From the NCBI GenBank assembly GCA_934167965.1, contig CAKPMJ010000002.1, positions 1-64,000 of the forward strand: DNA of 64,000 nt, in the 5' to 3' direction. This DNA comes from an uncultured Clostridia bacterium. Its GTDB lineage: Bacteria > Bacillota > Clostridia > TANB77 > CAG-508. The position numbers and the translations under genes are program-made. Below, in pieces: positions 18,712-25,936 of this stretch (within the stretch, counting starts at the first letter, position 1; the number at the start of each line of letters is the position of its first letter). Under the pieces are notes generated by a model. That model was given only the letters and a program-made list of their open reading frames with translations, did not search any database and was not told the DNA's origin.

Positions 18712-19356
18712 TTAATCTTTCGCTATTGTTAATATTCCAATATTTTTTGCTCCTGCTTGTTTCAATATTCTGCTGCACTCATTTACAGTACTTCCTGTTG
18801 TATAAATATCATCAAATAGTAAAACACTTTTATCTTTAATATTTTCATTATTTGTTATACTATACACATTTTCTATATTTGTGATTCTATCTTCCTTCTT
18901 TAATGTACTTTGAGGTTGTATATTTTTTGTTTTTATCAAAGTTTTGTCATCATATTTTTTTCCTATATTATTTGATATCAGAGAGCTTTGATTATAGCCT
19001 CTTTCTTTCAATCTTTTACAGCTTATTGGAACTGGTATGATTATATCATATTTTTCTAAAAATAAACAAGTTTTTTTATTATTTTTTAAATTTTTTACAA
19101 ATATTTGATATAAGTATGATTTTTGATTAAATTTATAGTTTAATATTAGATTTCTTATTAATCCATCATATTGATATAAATACATATGCTCATCAAAATT
19201 TTTCTCTTCATCTAAAGTATAATCATCTATTTTAAGTGCTAATTGTCTTTGCAATATATTATCACACTTATTGCATAATCCATCCTTTGCTCTTCTTCCA
19301 CACATTACACATACTGGTGGATAAATTATATCTAGTATTTTATTTAATAATCTCAT
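18712..19356 (-). CDS. comF: ComF-family phosphoribosyltransferase-like protein
   Basis: 214 aa. An N-terminal zinc finger has C16, C19, C28 and C31 (CVMCG...CNKC), followed by a type I PRTase fold with the PRPP loop VLLFDDIYTTGST near residue 180 and RGYNQS. ComFC is needed for DNA uptake in competent bacteria and handles incoming single strands. Start ATG 19356 with AAGGA upstream. It lies 20 nt before the KAP NTPase gene, so the two are probably co-transcribed. Confidence 0.9.
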   Translation of the reverse strand: MRLLNKILDIIYPPVCVMCGRRAKDGLCNKCDNILQRQLALKIDDYTLDEEKNFDEHMYLYQYDGLIRNLILNYKFNQKSYLYQIFVKNLKNNKKTCLFLEKYDIIIPVPISCKRLKERGYNQSSLISNNIGKKYDDKTLIKTKNIQPQSTLKKEDRITNIENVYSITNNENIKDKSVLLFDDIYTTGSTVNECSRILKQAGAKNIGILTIAKD

Positions 19357-19372
19357 TTTACACATCCTTATG

Positions 19373-19735
19373 CTATATTCTTTTCAACTCTTGTTTTTCT
19401 GTTGTTTCTTCAAATTCATCAATCGCATTTTTTATTGCAATATTTACTAATAAATATATAGATATTCTATATTTATTTTTCAATATATATAACTTTTCTA
19501 AAAAACTTTCTCTTATTAAAAAAGATCTAGCAACATATGAATTTCTTTTGGTTTTATAAATTCTAATATCTTCTGTTTTTATTATTTCCTCTATTGATGC
19601 ATTTACCAATTTATTTATTGATGCATCATAGACATTTTTCGATAGGTATTCTAATTTCTCATACAAATCCTCATCTATCTCCAGGGTTCTACTTAACATT
19701 TTTTCCTTTTTATAAAATCTACTAAATATCGACAT
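19373..19735 (-). CDS. Tandem ribbon-helix-helix-like DNA-binding protein
   Basis: 120 aa. Two segments look like MetJ/Arc-type folds: a strand RTLEIDED then two helices (about residues 15-52), and a strand VARSFLIR then two helices (about 68-105). A GAGAGGTAG ribosome site supports ATG 19735. It is divergent from the DGR plus-strand operon and shares the 164-bp intergenic region with it, so it is a candidate regulator of the reverse transcriptase operon (inference from position). No close named family recognised. Confidence 0.55.
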   Translation of the reverse strand: MSIFSRFYKKEKMLSRTLEIDEDLYEKLEYLSKNVYDASINKLVNASIEEIIKTEDIRIYKTKRNSYVARSFLIRESFLEKLYILKNKYRISIYLLVNIAIKNAIDEFEETTEKQELKRI

Positions 19736-19899
19736 TTTTCTACCTCTCGAAAATTATATAATCTTATAATATATTTTGTAATAACTATTCATTATATAAA
19801 TTTCCAATGGTTTTTGGTGGTCTTTTTATGTATTACATGGTGCTATATTTAAATAATTTGGTTTATTATAATATTTTATGGGAATGAAAGGAGGTACTA

Positions 19900-20322
19900 A
19901 TGAGTAAATTATATAATCAATATGTAGTATTAAAAGCAAAAAGCCCTACAAAATTCTTCTTGTTTAAAAGTGGTATTTTTTTTATATTTCTAGATGAAGA
20001 TGCTAAAACTTTGTCTAAAATTTTAAAATTAAAATTAGGTCATTTAAATACAGAAGTATTAAAATGTGGCTTTCCAGAACAATCAATTGATAAATATATG
20101 AATATGTTAAAAAGTTTAAACTATGATGTAGAAATTATCAATAATAATACATCTTCTGCTGAAACATACAAAAATTATACTGATAATACTAAGCTTAAAG
20201 AATTACTTGTTGAAATTATGAATATTGATATTGATAAATTATCAATAAGCCAAGCATATGATAAATTATATAGAATTCAAAATGATGTTTCAGAAATTTA
20301 TGTTAGTGATGATAATCAATGA
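19900..20322 (+). CDS. DGR accessory protein with MutS domain I-like fold
   Basis: 140 aa. The N-terminus (YNQYVVLKAKSPTKFFLF, GIFFIFLDEDAKTLSKILKL, KCGFPEQSIDKYMNML) follows the pattern of mismatch-binding domain I of MutS (YxxLK...P...F..G.FY..F.EDA), and the last 35 residues (LKELLVEIMNIDIDKLSISQAYDKLYRIQ) recall the extreme C-terminus of MutS. The ATPase is absent. MutS-like small proteins are, as I recall, a known class of DGR accessory gene. AAAGGAGGT precedes the ATG, and its TGA overlaps the reverse transcriptase start (ATGA), so the two are translationally coupled. Confidence 0.75.
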   Translation: MSKLYNQYVVLKAKSPTKFFLFKSGIFFIFLDEDAKTLSKILKLKLGHLNTEVLKCGFPEQSIDKYMNMLKSLNYDVEIINNNTSSAETYKNYTDNTKLKELLVEIMNIDIDKLSISQAYDKLYRIQNDVSEIYVSDDNQ

Positions 20323-21272
20323 AAAGAATGGGAAATTTGTATAAAAATATCTATGAATTTAAAAATATTGAACAAGCATACAATGAAGTACGCAGAAACA
20401 CCAGAAATCCAAGAAAAGTAGCTAATTTAAAAGAATATAAAGCAATATACATATCACGAATACATGAGATTTTAATTAATAAATCTTATACTGTAGGTAA
20501 ATATAATAAATTTATAATTTATGAACCTAAAAAAAGACAGATAGTAAGCCAAAATGTTCAAGATAAAATAGTTAATCATTTGGTAGCAAGATATATTCTA
20601 TACCCCGCATTATTGCCCTGTTTACTAGATATTAATGTTGCCAGTAGAAAAGATATGGGAACATGCAAAGGTTTATATTATTCTAACAAATTTCATCAGA
20701 AATGTAAAATAAAATATAAAAATTATTATATTTTAAAATGTGACATAAGCAAATTTTTTGCAAGTATTGATCATGATATCTTAAAAGCCAAATTATTACG
20801 AAAAATAAAGGATCCTGATGCATTAAAAATTACTTTTGATATAATAGATAGCAATGATGAAGGTTTATATATTGGTTCTATGACAAGTCAAATACTAGCA
20901 ATATTTTATTTAAATGATTTAGATCATTTTGTAAAAGAAAAATTAAAAATTAAATATTATATTAGATATCAAGATGATTTCTTATTGTTTCACCCATCCA
21001 AACAATATTTAAAGTATTGTTTAAATGAAATAACCACTTTTTTAGATAAAGAAAAACTAAATTTAAATGCTAAAACTCGTTTGTATAAAAACACAAACAA
21101 CTTTATTTTTTTAGGTCATAATAAAAAAAATCAATATACAAAATATCGTACAGTTAAAAGAAAACTAAGAAAATATAGATATTTATATGAGCAAAATAAA
21201 ATCGACTTGAATAGTTTTTCATGTAGTATACTTAATTATAAACATTTATGTAAAAAGAGTAGTCTTTTATAG
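20319..21272 (+). CDS. DGR reverse transcriptase
   Basis: 317 aa. RT motifs in order: KKRQIVSQNVQDKIVNHLV (about 71-89), RKDMGTCKG (110-118), the first catalytic Asp in KCDISKFFASID (D142), YIGSMTSQ (184-191) and YIRYQDDFLLF with catalytic D219/D220. The [IVL]GxxxSQ box in place of QGxxxSP is the hallmark of diversity-generating retroelement enzymes; no maturase or integrase domain follows. It copies the nearby template repeat with adenine-specific errors to renew variable repeats. It overlaps the upstream MutS-like gene by 4 nt. Unusually, it is on the opposite strand to TR, avd and targets. Confidence 0.95.
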   Translation: MKRMGNLYKNIYEFKNIEQAYNEVRRNTRNPRKVANLKEYKAIYISRIHEILINKSYTVGKYNKFIIYEPKKRQIVSQNVQDKIVNHLVARYILYPALLPCLLDINVASRKDMGTCKGLYYSNKFHQKCKIKYKNYYILKCDISKFFASIDHDILKAKLLRKIKDPDALKITFDIIDSNDEGLYIGSMTSQILAIFYLNDLDHFVKEKLKIKYYIRYQDDFLLFHPSKQYLKYCLNEITTFLDKEKLNLNAKTRLYKNTNNFIFLGHNKKNQYTKYRTVKRKLRKYRYLYEQNKIDLNSFSCSILNYKHLCKKSSLL

Positions 21273-21280
21273 ACTACTCC
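21252..21280 (-). terminator. Terminator of the minus-strand avd-TR transcript
   Basis: Minus strand: GAGTAGTC, 7-nt loop, GACTACTC, then TTTTT. It lies inside the last codons of the convergent reverse transcriptase gene and would end the template RNA about 170 nt beyond TR. The plus-strand side has no T-tract. Confidence 0.75.
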
Positions 21281-21410
21281 AAAAACAGTTCTAAAATATA
21301 TTTCCTTTCGAGAAAAACCTACTAACAACTATATTTATCTATTTTTTGTTTATACTCATAAATTTATTTCATAAGTAATGGACACAGTTTGTTTCTATCT
21401 AAAACTTCTC

Positions 21411-21433
21411 TATAGTTACCTTGGTCAACTATA
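21411..21433 (-). other. Hairpin just downstream of the template repeat
   Basis: TATAGTT and AACTATA (7 bp) enclose a 9-nt loop, 17 nt beyond the 3' boundary of TR in the template RNA. In characterised DGRs the RNA segment flanking TR binds RT/Avd and primes cDNA synthesis; that this hairpin does so is inference. Confidence 0.4.
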
Positions 21434-21450
21434 CCACAGTTTTTTAGAAT

Positions 21451-21597
21451 CTACGGGGCGGACCCCATTGCTCGGACTATTTACGTTACCATTCGAGTTG
21501 TACAAGTTGTTGTTGTTCACGTTGCCGTTAGAGTTCACATTGCGCATACCGAAATTAGCATTGTTAGAGTTGGTATTGACATACGACGAAGCCAGCC
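21451..21597 (-). repeat. DGR template repeat (TR)
   Basis: 147 nt, non-coding here, matching VR1 at 22545-22691 and VR2 at 34683-34829 without gaps. Read on the minus strand in the target frame it encodes 18 Asn codons (AAC/AAT) at the positions that vary, the usual DGR design. VR1 differs at 21 sites, all adenines of this strand. The 3' end (GGGGTCCGCCCCGTAG) is GC-rich, forms a GGGG/CCCC mini-hairpin and is identical in TR and both VRs, as expected for the site where mutagenic homing starts. Confidence 0.96.
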
Positions 21598-21603
21598 TGA
21601 CAA

Positions 21604-21960
21604 CTATGCCCCATTTTTTATAGTTTTATTTATCCAGCCTGATACATATTTAATTATATCATCCATTTTTAGTCCCAATTTAATATATTTTTTATTTGAA
21701 ATAATTTGCTTATCATAACTTAAATTTAATAAAAAATCTATTACTTTTACTTTTGCTATGCATTTTTCAAGTAATCTAATTCTATTTTCTTTTATCTGTG
21801 TAGTATTAGCTTCATAACACAATTCTAATAAGTCATAACTATTATTTCTAATTTTATTTTTTATTTCTATATCCTTTTTAGGAAAACTATCTAAATTTTT
21901 ATCTACTTGAATAATAAATTCTCTTATAAAATCTATTATTTTAAATTTTTCTTCTTTCAT
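21604..21960 (-). CDS. avd: DGR accessory variability determinant, Avd-like
   Basis: 118 aa, all-helical and basic, fitting the four-helix-bundle Avd/S23-like family (FIREFIIQVDKNLDSFPKKD; NNSYDLLELCYEAN; RIRLLEKCIAKVKVIDFLLNLSYDKQIIS; YVSGWINKTIKNGA). In Bordetella phage the Avd pentamer binds RT and template RNA and is essential for retrohoming. It starts in an ATGA overlap with the upstream MutS-like gene and ends 7 nt before TR, so avd and TR share one transcript. Confidence 0.85.
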   Translation of the reverse strand: MKEEKFKIIDFIREFIIQVDKNLDSFPKKDIEIKNKIRNNSYDLLELCYEANTTQIKENRIRLLEKCIAKVKVIDFLLNLSYDKQIISNKKYIKLGLKMDDIIKYVSGWINKTIKNGA

Positions 21961-22394
21961 TTCTTTATAATCTCTTCTATTTGTTTTACTTTATTATTTA
22001 TTTCTTGTTTCTCTATATTTTTTAACAAAAAAACATAGATATTATCTATTCTTTTTTTCTTATTTATATATTCTTGTGCTCTTTTAAAATATTTGCTGTA
22101 TGTATTTAAATTTTTGTTATTTGAATATTCTTCAACATCATAATTGTTTCTTCTATCTACTATTATATAATTTATCTTTTTTTCTTCAAGTGTTGCTTCT
22201 ATTTTTGGAAGAGCTTTTAATGGAAATCCGCAAGTCCAACAATTGTCTTCAATCATTTTGAGTTTATATCCCATCAAAAAAGAAATTATATAAGAATCTC
22301 TACCATATACATGATAAAAATCACCCACTCTTACAAGTACAATATCTTCTTTATGAATTTCTTTTATTGTTTTTATCATTGTAAGTGTTGCCAT
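21957..22394 (-). CDS. Second DGR accessory protein with MutS domain I-like fold
   Basis: 145 aa. VLVRVGDFYHVYGRDSYIISFLMGYKL and CWTCGFPLKALPKIEATLEEKKINYIIVDRR follow MutS domain I (F.R.GDFYE.F..DA ... AGFP...). A lysine-rich helical C-terminus replaces the remaining MutS domains. The start is ATG 22394 with CGGAGGAG upstream; a longer frame from GTG 22433 has none. It overlaps avd by 4 nt. The plus-strand paralogue at 19900 shares the domain but little sequence, so this DGR has two such proteins. Confidence 0.75.
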   Translation of the reverse strand: MATLTMIKTIKEIHKEDIVLVRVGDFYHVYGRDSYIISFLMGYKLKMIEDNCWTCGFPLKALPKIEATLEEKKINYIIVDRRNNYDVEEYSNNKNLNTYSKYFKRAQEYINKKKRIDNIYVFLLKNIEKQEINNKVKQIEEIIKK

Positions 22395-22417
22395 ATTCTC
22401 CTCCGTATATATAAATT

Positions 22418-22452
22418 TCGCTCCGTGTGACACAAGGCCACACTGGGAGCGA
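22418..22452 (-). promoter_or_regulatory. Hairpin 93 bp downstream of VR1
   Basis: A 7-bp stem (TCGCTCC/GGAGCGA type), a 2-nt bulge, then 5 bp (GTGTG/CACAC). It lies between the target stop and the second MutS-like gene, with no T-tract after it. Position relative to VR1 is the same, to the base, as that of the hairpin after VR2. Downstream hairpins help DGR target recognition in Bordetella phage. Confidence 0.7.
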
Positions 22453-22482
22453 TTTTTCTTTCTTTCATTCTTTCTGCTTATT

Positions 22483-23937
22483 CTACTTCAAATCGTAACT
22501 TCCACTTGTTCCTTCTCCTAATTGGATGTCAGACTTTAGAGAAACTACGGGGCGGACCCCATAGCTCGGACTATAGACGTAACCATACGAGTTGTACAAG
22601 TAGTAGTAGTTCACGTAGCCGCCAGAGTACACATTGCGCATACCGAAACGAGCATAGATAGAGCAGGCATAGACAAACGACGAAGCCAGCCAGTAGCTTA
22701 CTTTTGATTCTGCTTTGTTCATAAATAATGTTTTGTATTCTTCACTTGCTGTACTTAATCCCTCTCCTGTTCCTGATGATGTATTTAATGAATCCGGGTA
22801 ATAATAATATCTTGTACTTGTCAATGTTGCTATTGTTGCTGGCGCTGTTGTATCTTGCATTGAATTTTTCCATGTCTTACTTGCTATATCATACCAATTG
22901 AATCCATATGTTGTATAATTTGAATTTGAACCTGTTCCGCTTTTTGTGTTACTTCCTGACCATGATATTTGGTTTGCTGTTTCTGTCCATGCATATGTTG
23001 TTTGGTTTCCATATTCATATGCTTCTCCTGCTCCATATTTTGTTCCTGTTGTCTTTTGTTCTGGATCATATTTTCCTACGTTATTTGGATTATAACCTGT
23101 TATTTTATTTATATCATCTACATCTACGCTTCTTGCTCCTGTTGCTCCGTATCCTGATCCAAATACACTACATACCTTATTTAATTCTTGTTCTCCATAA
23201 TTATATCCTGCTATTCCTCTTAAATAAAAACTAACATTTCCTGTTGTTTTTACTGGGTCTGCTGAAATTATTAACAATTCTCCTGTTTTTTCATTTACTC
23301 CCAATACTCTCCATCCATTTGTTGTTGCCTTATTACTAAATGTCTGTTCTCCATATCCATTTCCTTTTGTTACCGTTTTTTCACTCGCTTTATAAAATCC
23401 TGTATCAGTTGGACTTCCTACATTTGATGTTATTGTTCTCTCTACTACTTTTTCTCCATTTGCGTCTGTTGCTGCCGCATTATAATTTATATATGTCCCT
23501 ATTGGCAATTCATATACTCCATTTGTTACTATTGTTTCTCTTCCTTTACTGTCCTTTTTATACATCCATCCTGCTTCTCCTAATTGTGATGCCTCTCCAT
23601 TTTTTCTTATTACGTATCTATTATCCCCTATTTTTACCTCTGCTGGTAATTCACTTACTGTTCCTGTTCCTGCTTTTATCTTATTTAGTTCTTTATTTAA
23701 TGCCTCATAATATTTGTCTGTTCCTATATTTCCATTGTCTGCTGCTAATGCTGACAATGCTGCTAATCTTACTTGCTCCTCCTCTGCTGATTTGTCTGTT
23801 TTTGTTTTTGCATCTGCTGCCTTTGTTAATATCCCATTTTCTCCTGATAACATACTTATTGTTATCCCTGCTAGTATTAATAACACTATTATTGTTATTA
23901 CTAATGCTATTAATGTAATTCCTTTGTTCCTTTTCAT
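22483..23937 (-). CDS. DGR target 1: prepilin-like protein with C-type-lectin-like variable domain
   Basis: 484 aa. Start ATG 23937. The N-terminus MKRNKG-ITLIALVITII is a class III prepilin-like leader plus hydrophobic helix, though the usual Glu5 is Ala. A middle region leads to a C-terminal domain with TNGWRVLGV, ARSVDVDDIN, YWLASS and GVRPVVSL, resembling the C-type-lectin/FGE-like fold seen in DGR targets (DUF6273-like). VR1 covers about residues 416-464. Variable positions are mostly Tyr, with Gly, Arg, Cys and Ile, all one or two A-changes from Asn. Predicted surface or pilus-tip adhesin; no secretion machinery is nearby. Confidence 0.9.
   Translation of the reverse strand: MKRNKGITLIALVITIIVLLILAGITISMLSGENGILTKAADAKTKTDKSAEEEQVRLAALSALAADNGNIGTDKYYEALNKELNKIKAGTGTVSELPAEVKIGDNRYVIRKNGEASQLGEAGWMYKKDSKGRETIVTNGVYELPIGTYINYNAAATDANGEKVVERTITSNVGSPTDTGFYKASEKTVTKGNGYGEQTFSNKATTNGWRVLGVNEKTGELLIISADPVKTTGNVSFYLRGIAGYNYGEQELNKVCSVFGSGYGATGARSVDVDDINKITGYNPNNVGKYDPEQKTTGTKYGAGEAYEYGNQTTYAWTETANQISWSGSNTKSGTGSNSNYTTYGFNWYDIASKTWKNSMQDTTAPATIATLTSTRYYYYPDSLNTSSGTGEGLSTASEEYKTLFMNKAESKVSYWLASSFVYACSIYARFGMRNVYSGGYVNYYYLYNSYGYVYSPSYGVRPVVSLKSDIQLGEGTSGSYDLK
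22545..22691 (-). repeat. DGR variable repeat VR1
   Basis: 147 nt aligned without gaps to TR at 21451-21597. 21 differences, every one at a TR adenine (sense strand), none at the other bases. Changes include AAC to TAC (most frequent), TGC, ATC and GGC, and AAT to CGT. Confidence 0.96.
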
Positions 23938-23980
23938 TTTTTCTTTTTTCCTCCCTTTTTTATTCTTGTGTTTTGATTTT

Positions 23981-24000
23981 GCGTGAATTAAATTCATACT
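23981..24000 (-). promoter_or_regulatory. 20-nt box shared upstream of prepilin-like genes
   Basis: Minus strand AGTATGAATTTAATTCACGC, containing the inverted repeat TGAAT-TTA-ATTCA. Similar boxes (AGTATGAATnnAAnTCACTG) lie at 26021-26040, 53551-53570 and 55836-55855. Here it begins at the predicted transcription start, like an operator; binding protein unknown. Confidence 0.5.
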
Positions 24001-24008
24001 TTATATAG

Positions 24009-24037
24009 ATGATATATTAAAGTTATTTTTTTGTCAA
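24009..24037 (-). promoter_or_regulatory. Sigma-A promoter of DGR target 1
   Basis: Minus strand: TTGACA (24037-24032), 17-nt spacer, TATCAT (24014-24009), about 70 nt before the ATG. It probably drives target, MutS-like gene, avd and TR. Confidence 0.65.
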
Positions 24038-24263
24038 TAGTTTTTTAGTGAATTTTATTCATTTTTGTATTTTATTGTCTAATAAGGTTTTTTCTTGTAA
24101 ATCCTTGATATTTATAGTCGTACAGTTTTTAGTCTCATATGAATATTATTCATGCAATTCGTTAATACTTTAATTGTATATTTTTATTTATTGTATTAGT
24201 TTAGCTCACTTCTTTATTTAATAATCAAATGGTATATTTATATAAGACTTGCAAAATAGAAAG

Positions 24264-24614
24264 ATGGTGTTTATTTTGAAAATTAAAAGTGAAGATATAG
24301 CAAAATCAATTAGTAAAAAAATAAAAAAAGTTAGAATATCAAAAGGTCTTACTCAAGAGGCTCTAGCTGAAAGTATAGAAATTTCAACTGATTTGTTAAG
24401 AAATATAGAAAATTCCCGCAATATTGGTAGTATTACTACATTGTTAAATTTGTGTAATGCTTTAGAGATTACTCCTAACTTTCTTTTTGCTGATTTGCTT
24501 CCTGATTCTAATGATGATTATGACAATAAGTTATATTCTATGTTTAATAAAATAAGCCGTAAAGATAAGGAACTTTTAAAACAAATAATAATTCATATAG
24601 ATAAAAAGTATTAA
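24264..24614 (+). CDS. XRE-family transcriptional regulator
   Basis: About 116 aa. Residues ~10-70 are a Cro/C1-type helix-turn-helix (IKKVRISKGLTQEALAESIEISTDLLRNIENSRNIGSITTLLNLCNALEITPNFLF). The short C-terminus (KDKELLKQIIIHID) is common in clostridial single-domain repressors. The start is uncertain: ATG 24264 (AGAAAG upstream) or a nearby TTG. It is divergent from DGR target 1 and convergent with the next prepilin-like gene, so it is a candidate regulator of either; no direct evidence. Confidence 0.85.
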   Translation: MVFILKIKSEDIAKSISKKIKKVRISKGLTQEALAESIEISTDLLRNIENSRNIGSITTLLNLCNALEITPNFLFADLLPDSNDDYDNKLYSMFNKISRKDKELLKQIIIHIDKKY

Positions 24615-24678
24615 AATGTGCCAGTAGGAATTTTTTCCAACTGACACTATTTTCTTCCGCTACTTTCTAACTAAAACT

Positions 24679-24715
24679 ATTGAAGAAGAAAGCTTTAAAA
24701 GCTTTCTTCTTCAAT
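24679..24715. terminator. Bidirectional terminator, 37-nt palindrome
   Basis: ATTGAAGAAGAAAGCTT pairs with its complement across a TTAA-type centre. It lies between the convergent XRE gene and the minus-strand prepilin-like gene. A weaker hairpin (GTGCCAGTAGGAA / TTCCAACTGACAC) precedes it at 24617-24645. Confidence 0.75.
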
Positions 24716-24736
24716 TATTAACATTTACTATATTCT

Positions 24737-25936
24737 TTATTGAATATTATATATTCCACTATTTTCCGATGTTTCTTTTAAAGTGATATCTGACTTTAAA
24801 CAAACTACAGGACGAAGTCCACTAGTAGCTCCACCTGGATCACCTTTAGTGTTAAACATACCTGTACGGCTTACATTGCCTGAATATACAGTACGTATAC
24901 CGAAACCTGCATAACCATCAACTGTAGTCACAGATGATGAACCAATCCAATAATATTGTTCTTTAATAGTATCTGTTCCATCTGCTATTAAATTATATAT
25001 ATTATCATTGCATAAATTTGTTTTATAATCTGACATTTTATACTCATAATATGTGCATTTTAAAGTTTTTGATGGATTAGATGTTTCTTCTAACGATTTC
25101 CATTGATTTCCATCTAAATATGTAAAACTAGTAATACTCGATTGTGTTTTTGCCGTAGTTCCCCACTGAGTATTTACTTTTCCGTTTTCTAAACTATATG
25201 TTACATCCTGACCATATTCTTTTATTGTATTTAAGTTAGATTTTGTCTCGTCATATTTTGTTAACCTGTTTATGTCTTCTACCTGAACACTTCTTGCTCC
25301 TGCTGCTCCTTTTCCAAATCCATATATACTACATACATTATTTATTTCTTCTGCACCATATAGTGCGGCTGTTTTCCCAGACTCTTTTAATTTTTTATTT
25401 ATATCCCCTAATGTTAATCTTTGTATAGCTCCTTGCGAATTTTTCACATTTGTCGTTGGCATTATTAAGATTTGGCCATTATCATCTACTCCTAACACTC
25501 TCCATGTTAACTTCTGTTTATCATTATCTTTTATTTCAAATGTTTGATCTTCAGCCCCATTTTTTGTTTTTGAGGTTGTTATTTTTAGGTAATCATTGTT
25601 CACTCCTGTATATGGATCATAATTTATTTGTGACCCTAATGGTATTTTTGTTGTTCCATTTATTACTTCCGTTACTTTTCCATTTTCATCTGTTGCCAAA
25701 CTCCACTTTTTTTCTGAATATCTATTTAATATTCCCTCATATTGTTCTAATTTTAATGTCTCATCTCTTTTTGCTTCTGCTGTTCTTTGTTTCGCTTCAG
25801 TTGATTTCTTTAGTATTCCATTTTCTCCAGATAGCATTACTATTGCTACTCCTGCTAAGATTAATAATACTATTATTGTTATTACTAACGCTATTAATGT
25901 TATTCCATTACTTTTTCTTAAATTTGTTCTTTTCAT
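24737..25936 (-). CDS. Prepilin-like protein with lectin-like domain, not matched by the TR
   Basis: 399 aa, same architecture as the DGR targets: prepilin-like N-terminus (NG-ITLIALVITII), LTWRVLGVDD, ARSVQVEDINRLT, YYWIGSSS and GLRPVVCLKSD. The DNA equivalent of the VR differs from TR throughout, not only at adenines, and the GC-rich homing end is degraded (GGACGAAGTCC instead of GGGGCGGACCCC). It is therefore an ordinary paralogue, or one no longer diversified. Ribosome site GGAAAG upstream of ATG 25936. Confidence 0.85.
   Translation of the reverse strand: MKRTNLRKSNGITLIALVITIIVLLILAGVAIVMLSGENGILKKSTEAKQRTAEAKRDETLKLEQYEGILNRYSEKKWSLATDENGKVTEVINGTTKIPLGSQINYDPYTGVNNDYLKITTSKTKNGAEDQTFEIKDNDKQKLTWRVLGVDDNGQILIMPTTNVKNSQGAIQRLTLGDINKKLKESGKTAALYGAEEINNVCSIYGFGKGAAGARSVQVEDINRLTKYDETKSNLNTIKEYGQDVTYSLENGKVNTQWGTTAKTQSSITSFTYLDGNQWKSLEETSNPSKTLKCTYYEYKMSDYKTNLCNDNIYNLIADGTDTIKEQYYWIGSSSVTTVDGYAGFGIRTVYSGNVSRTGMFNTKGDPGGATSGLRPVVCLKSDITLKETSENSGIYNIQ

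Noticed and set aside
20319..21272. Group II intron or retron reverse transcriptase
   Set aside because: No maturase domain, intron boundaries or msr/msd structure; the IGxxxSQ motif and the TR/VR pair fit a DGR.
22884..23069. Minus-strand Gln-rich frame inside DGR target 1 (a like one at 35022)
   Set aside because: Alternative frame of the repetitive target gene with no ribosome site; present in both paralogues only because the DNA is similar.
24797..24960. Third active variable repeat
   Set aside because: Differences from TR are not adenine-specific and the homing sequence is degraded.
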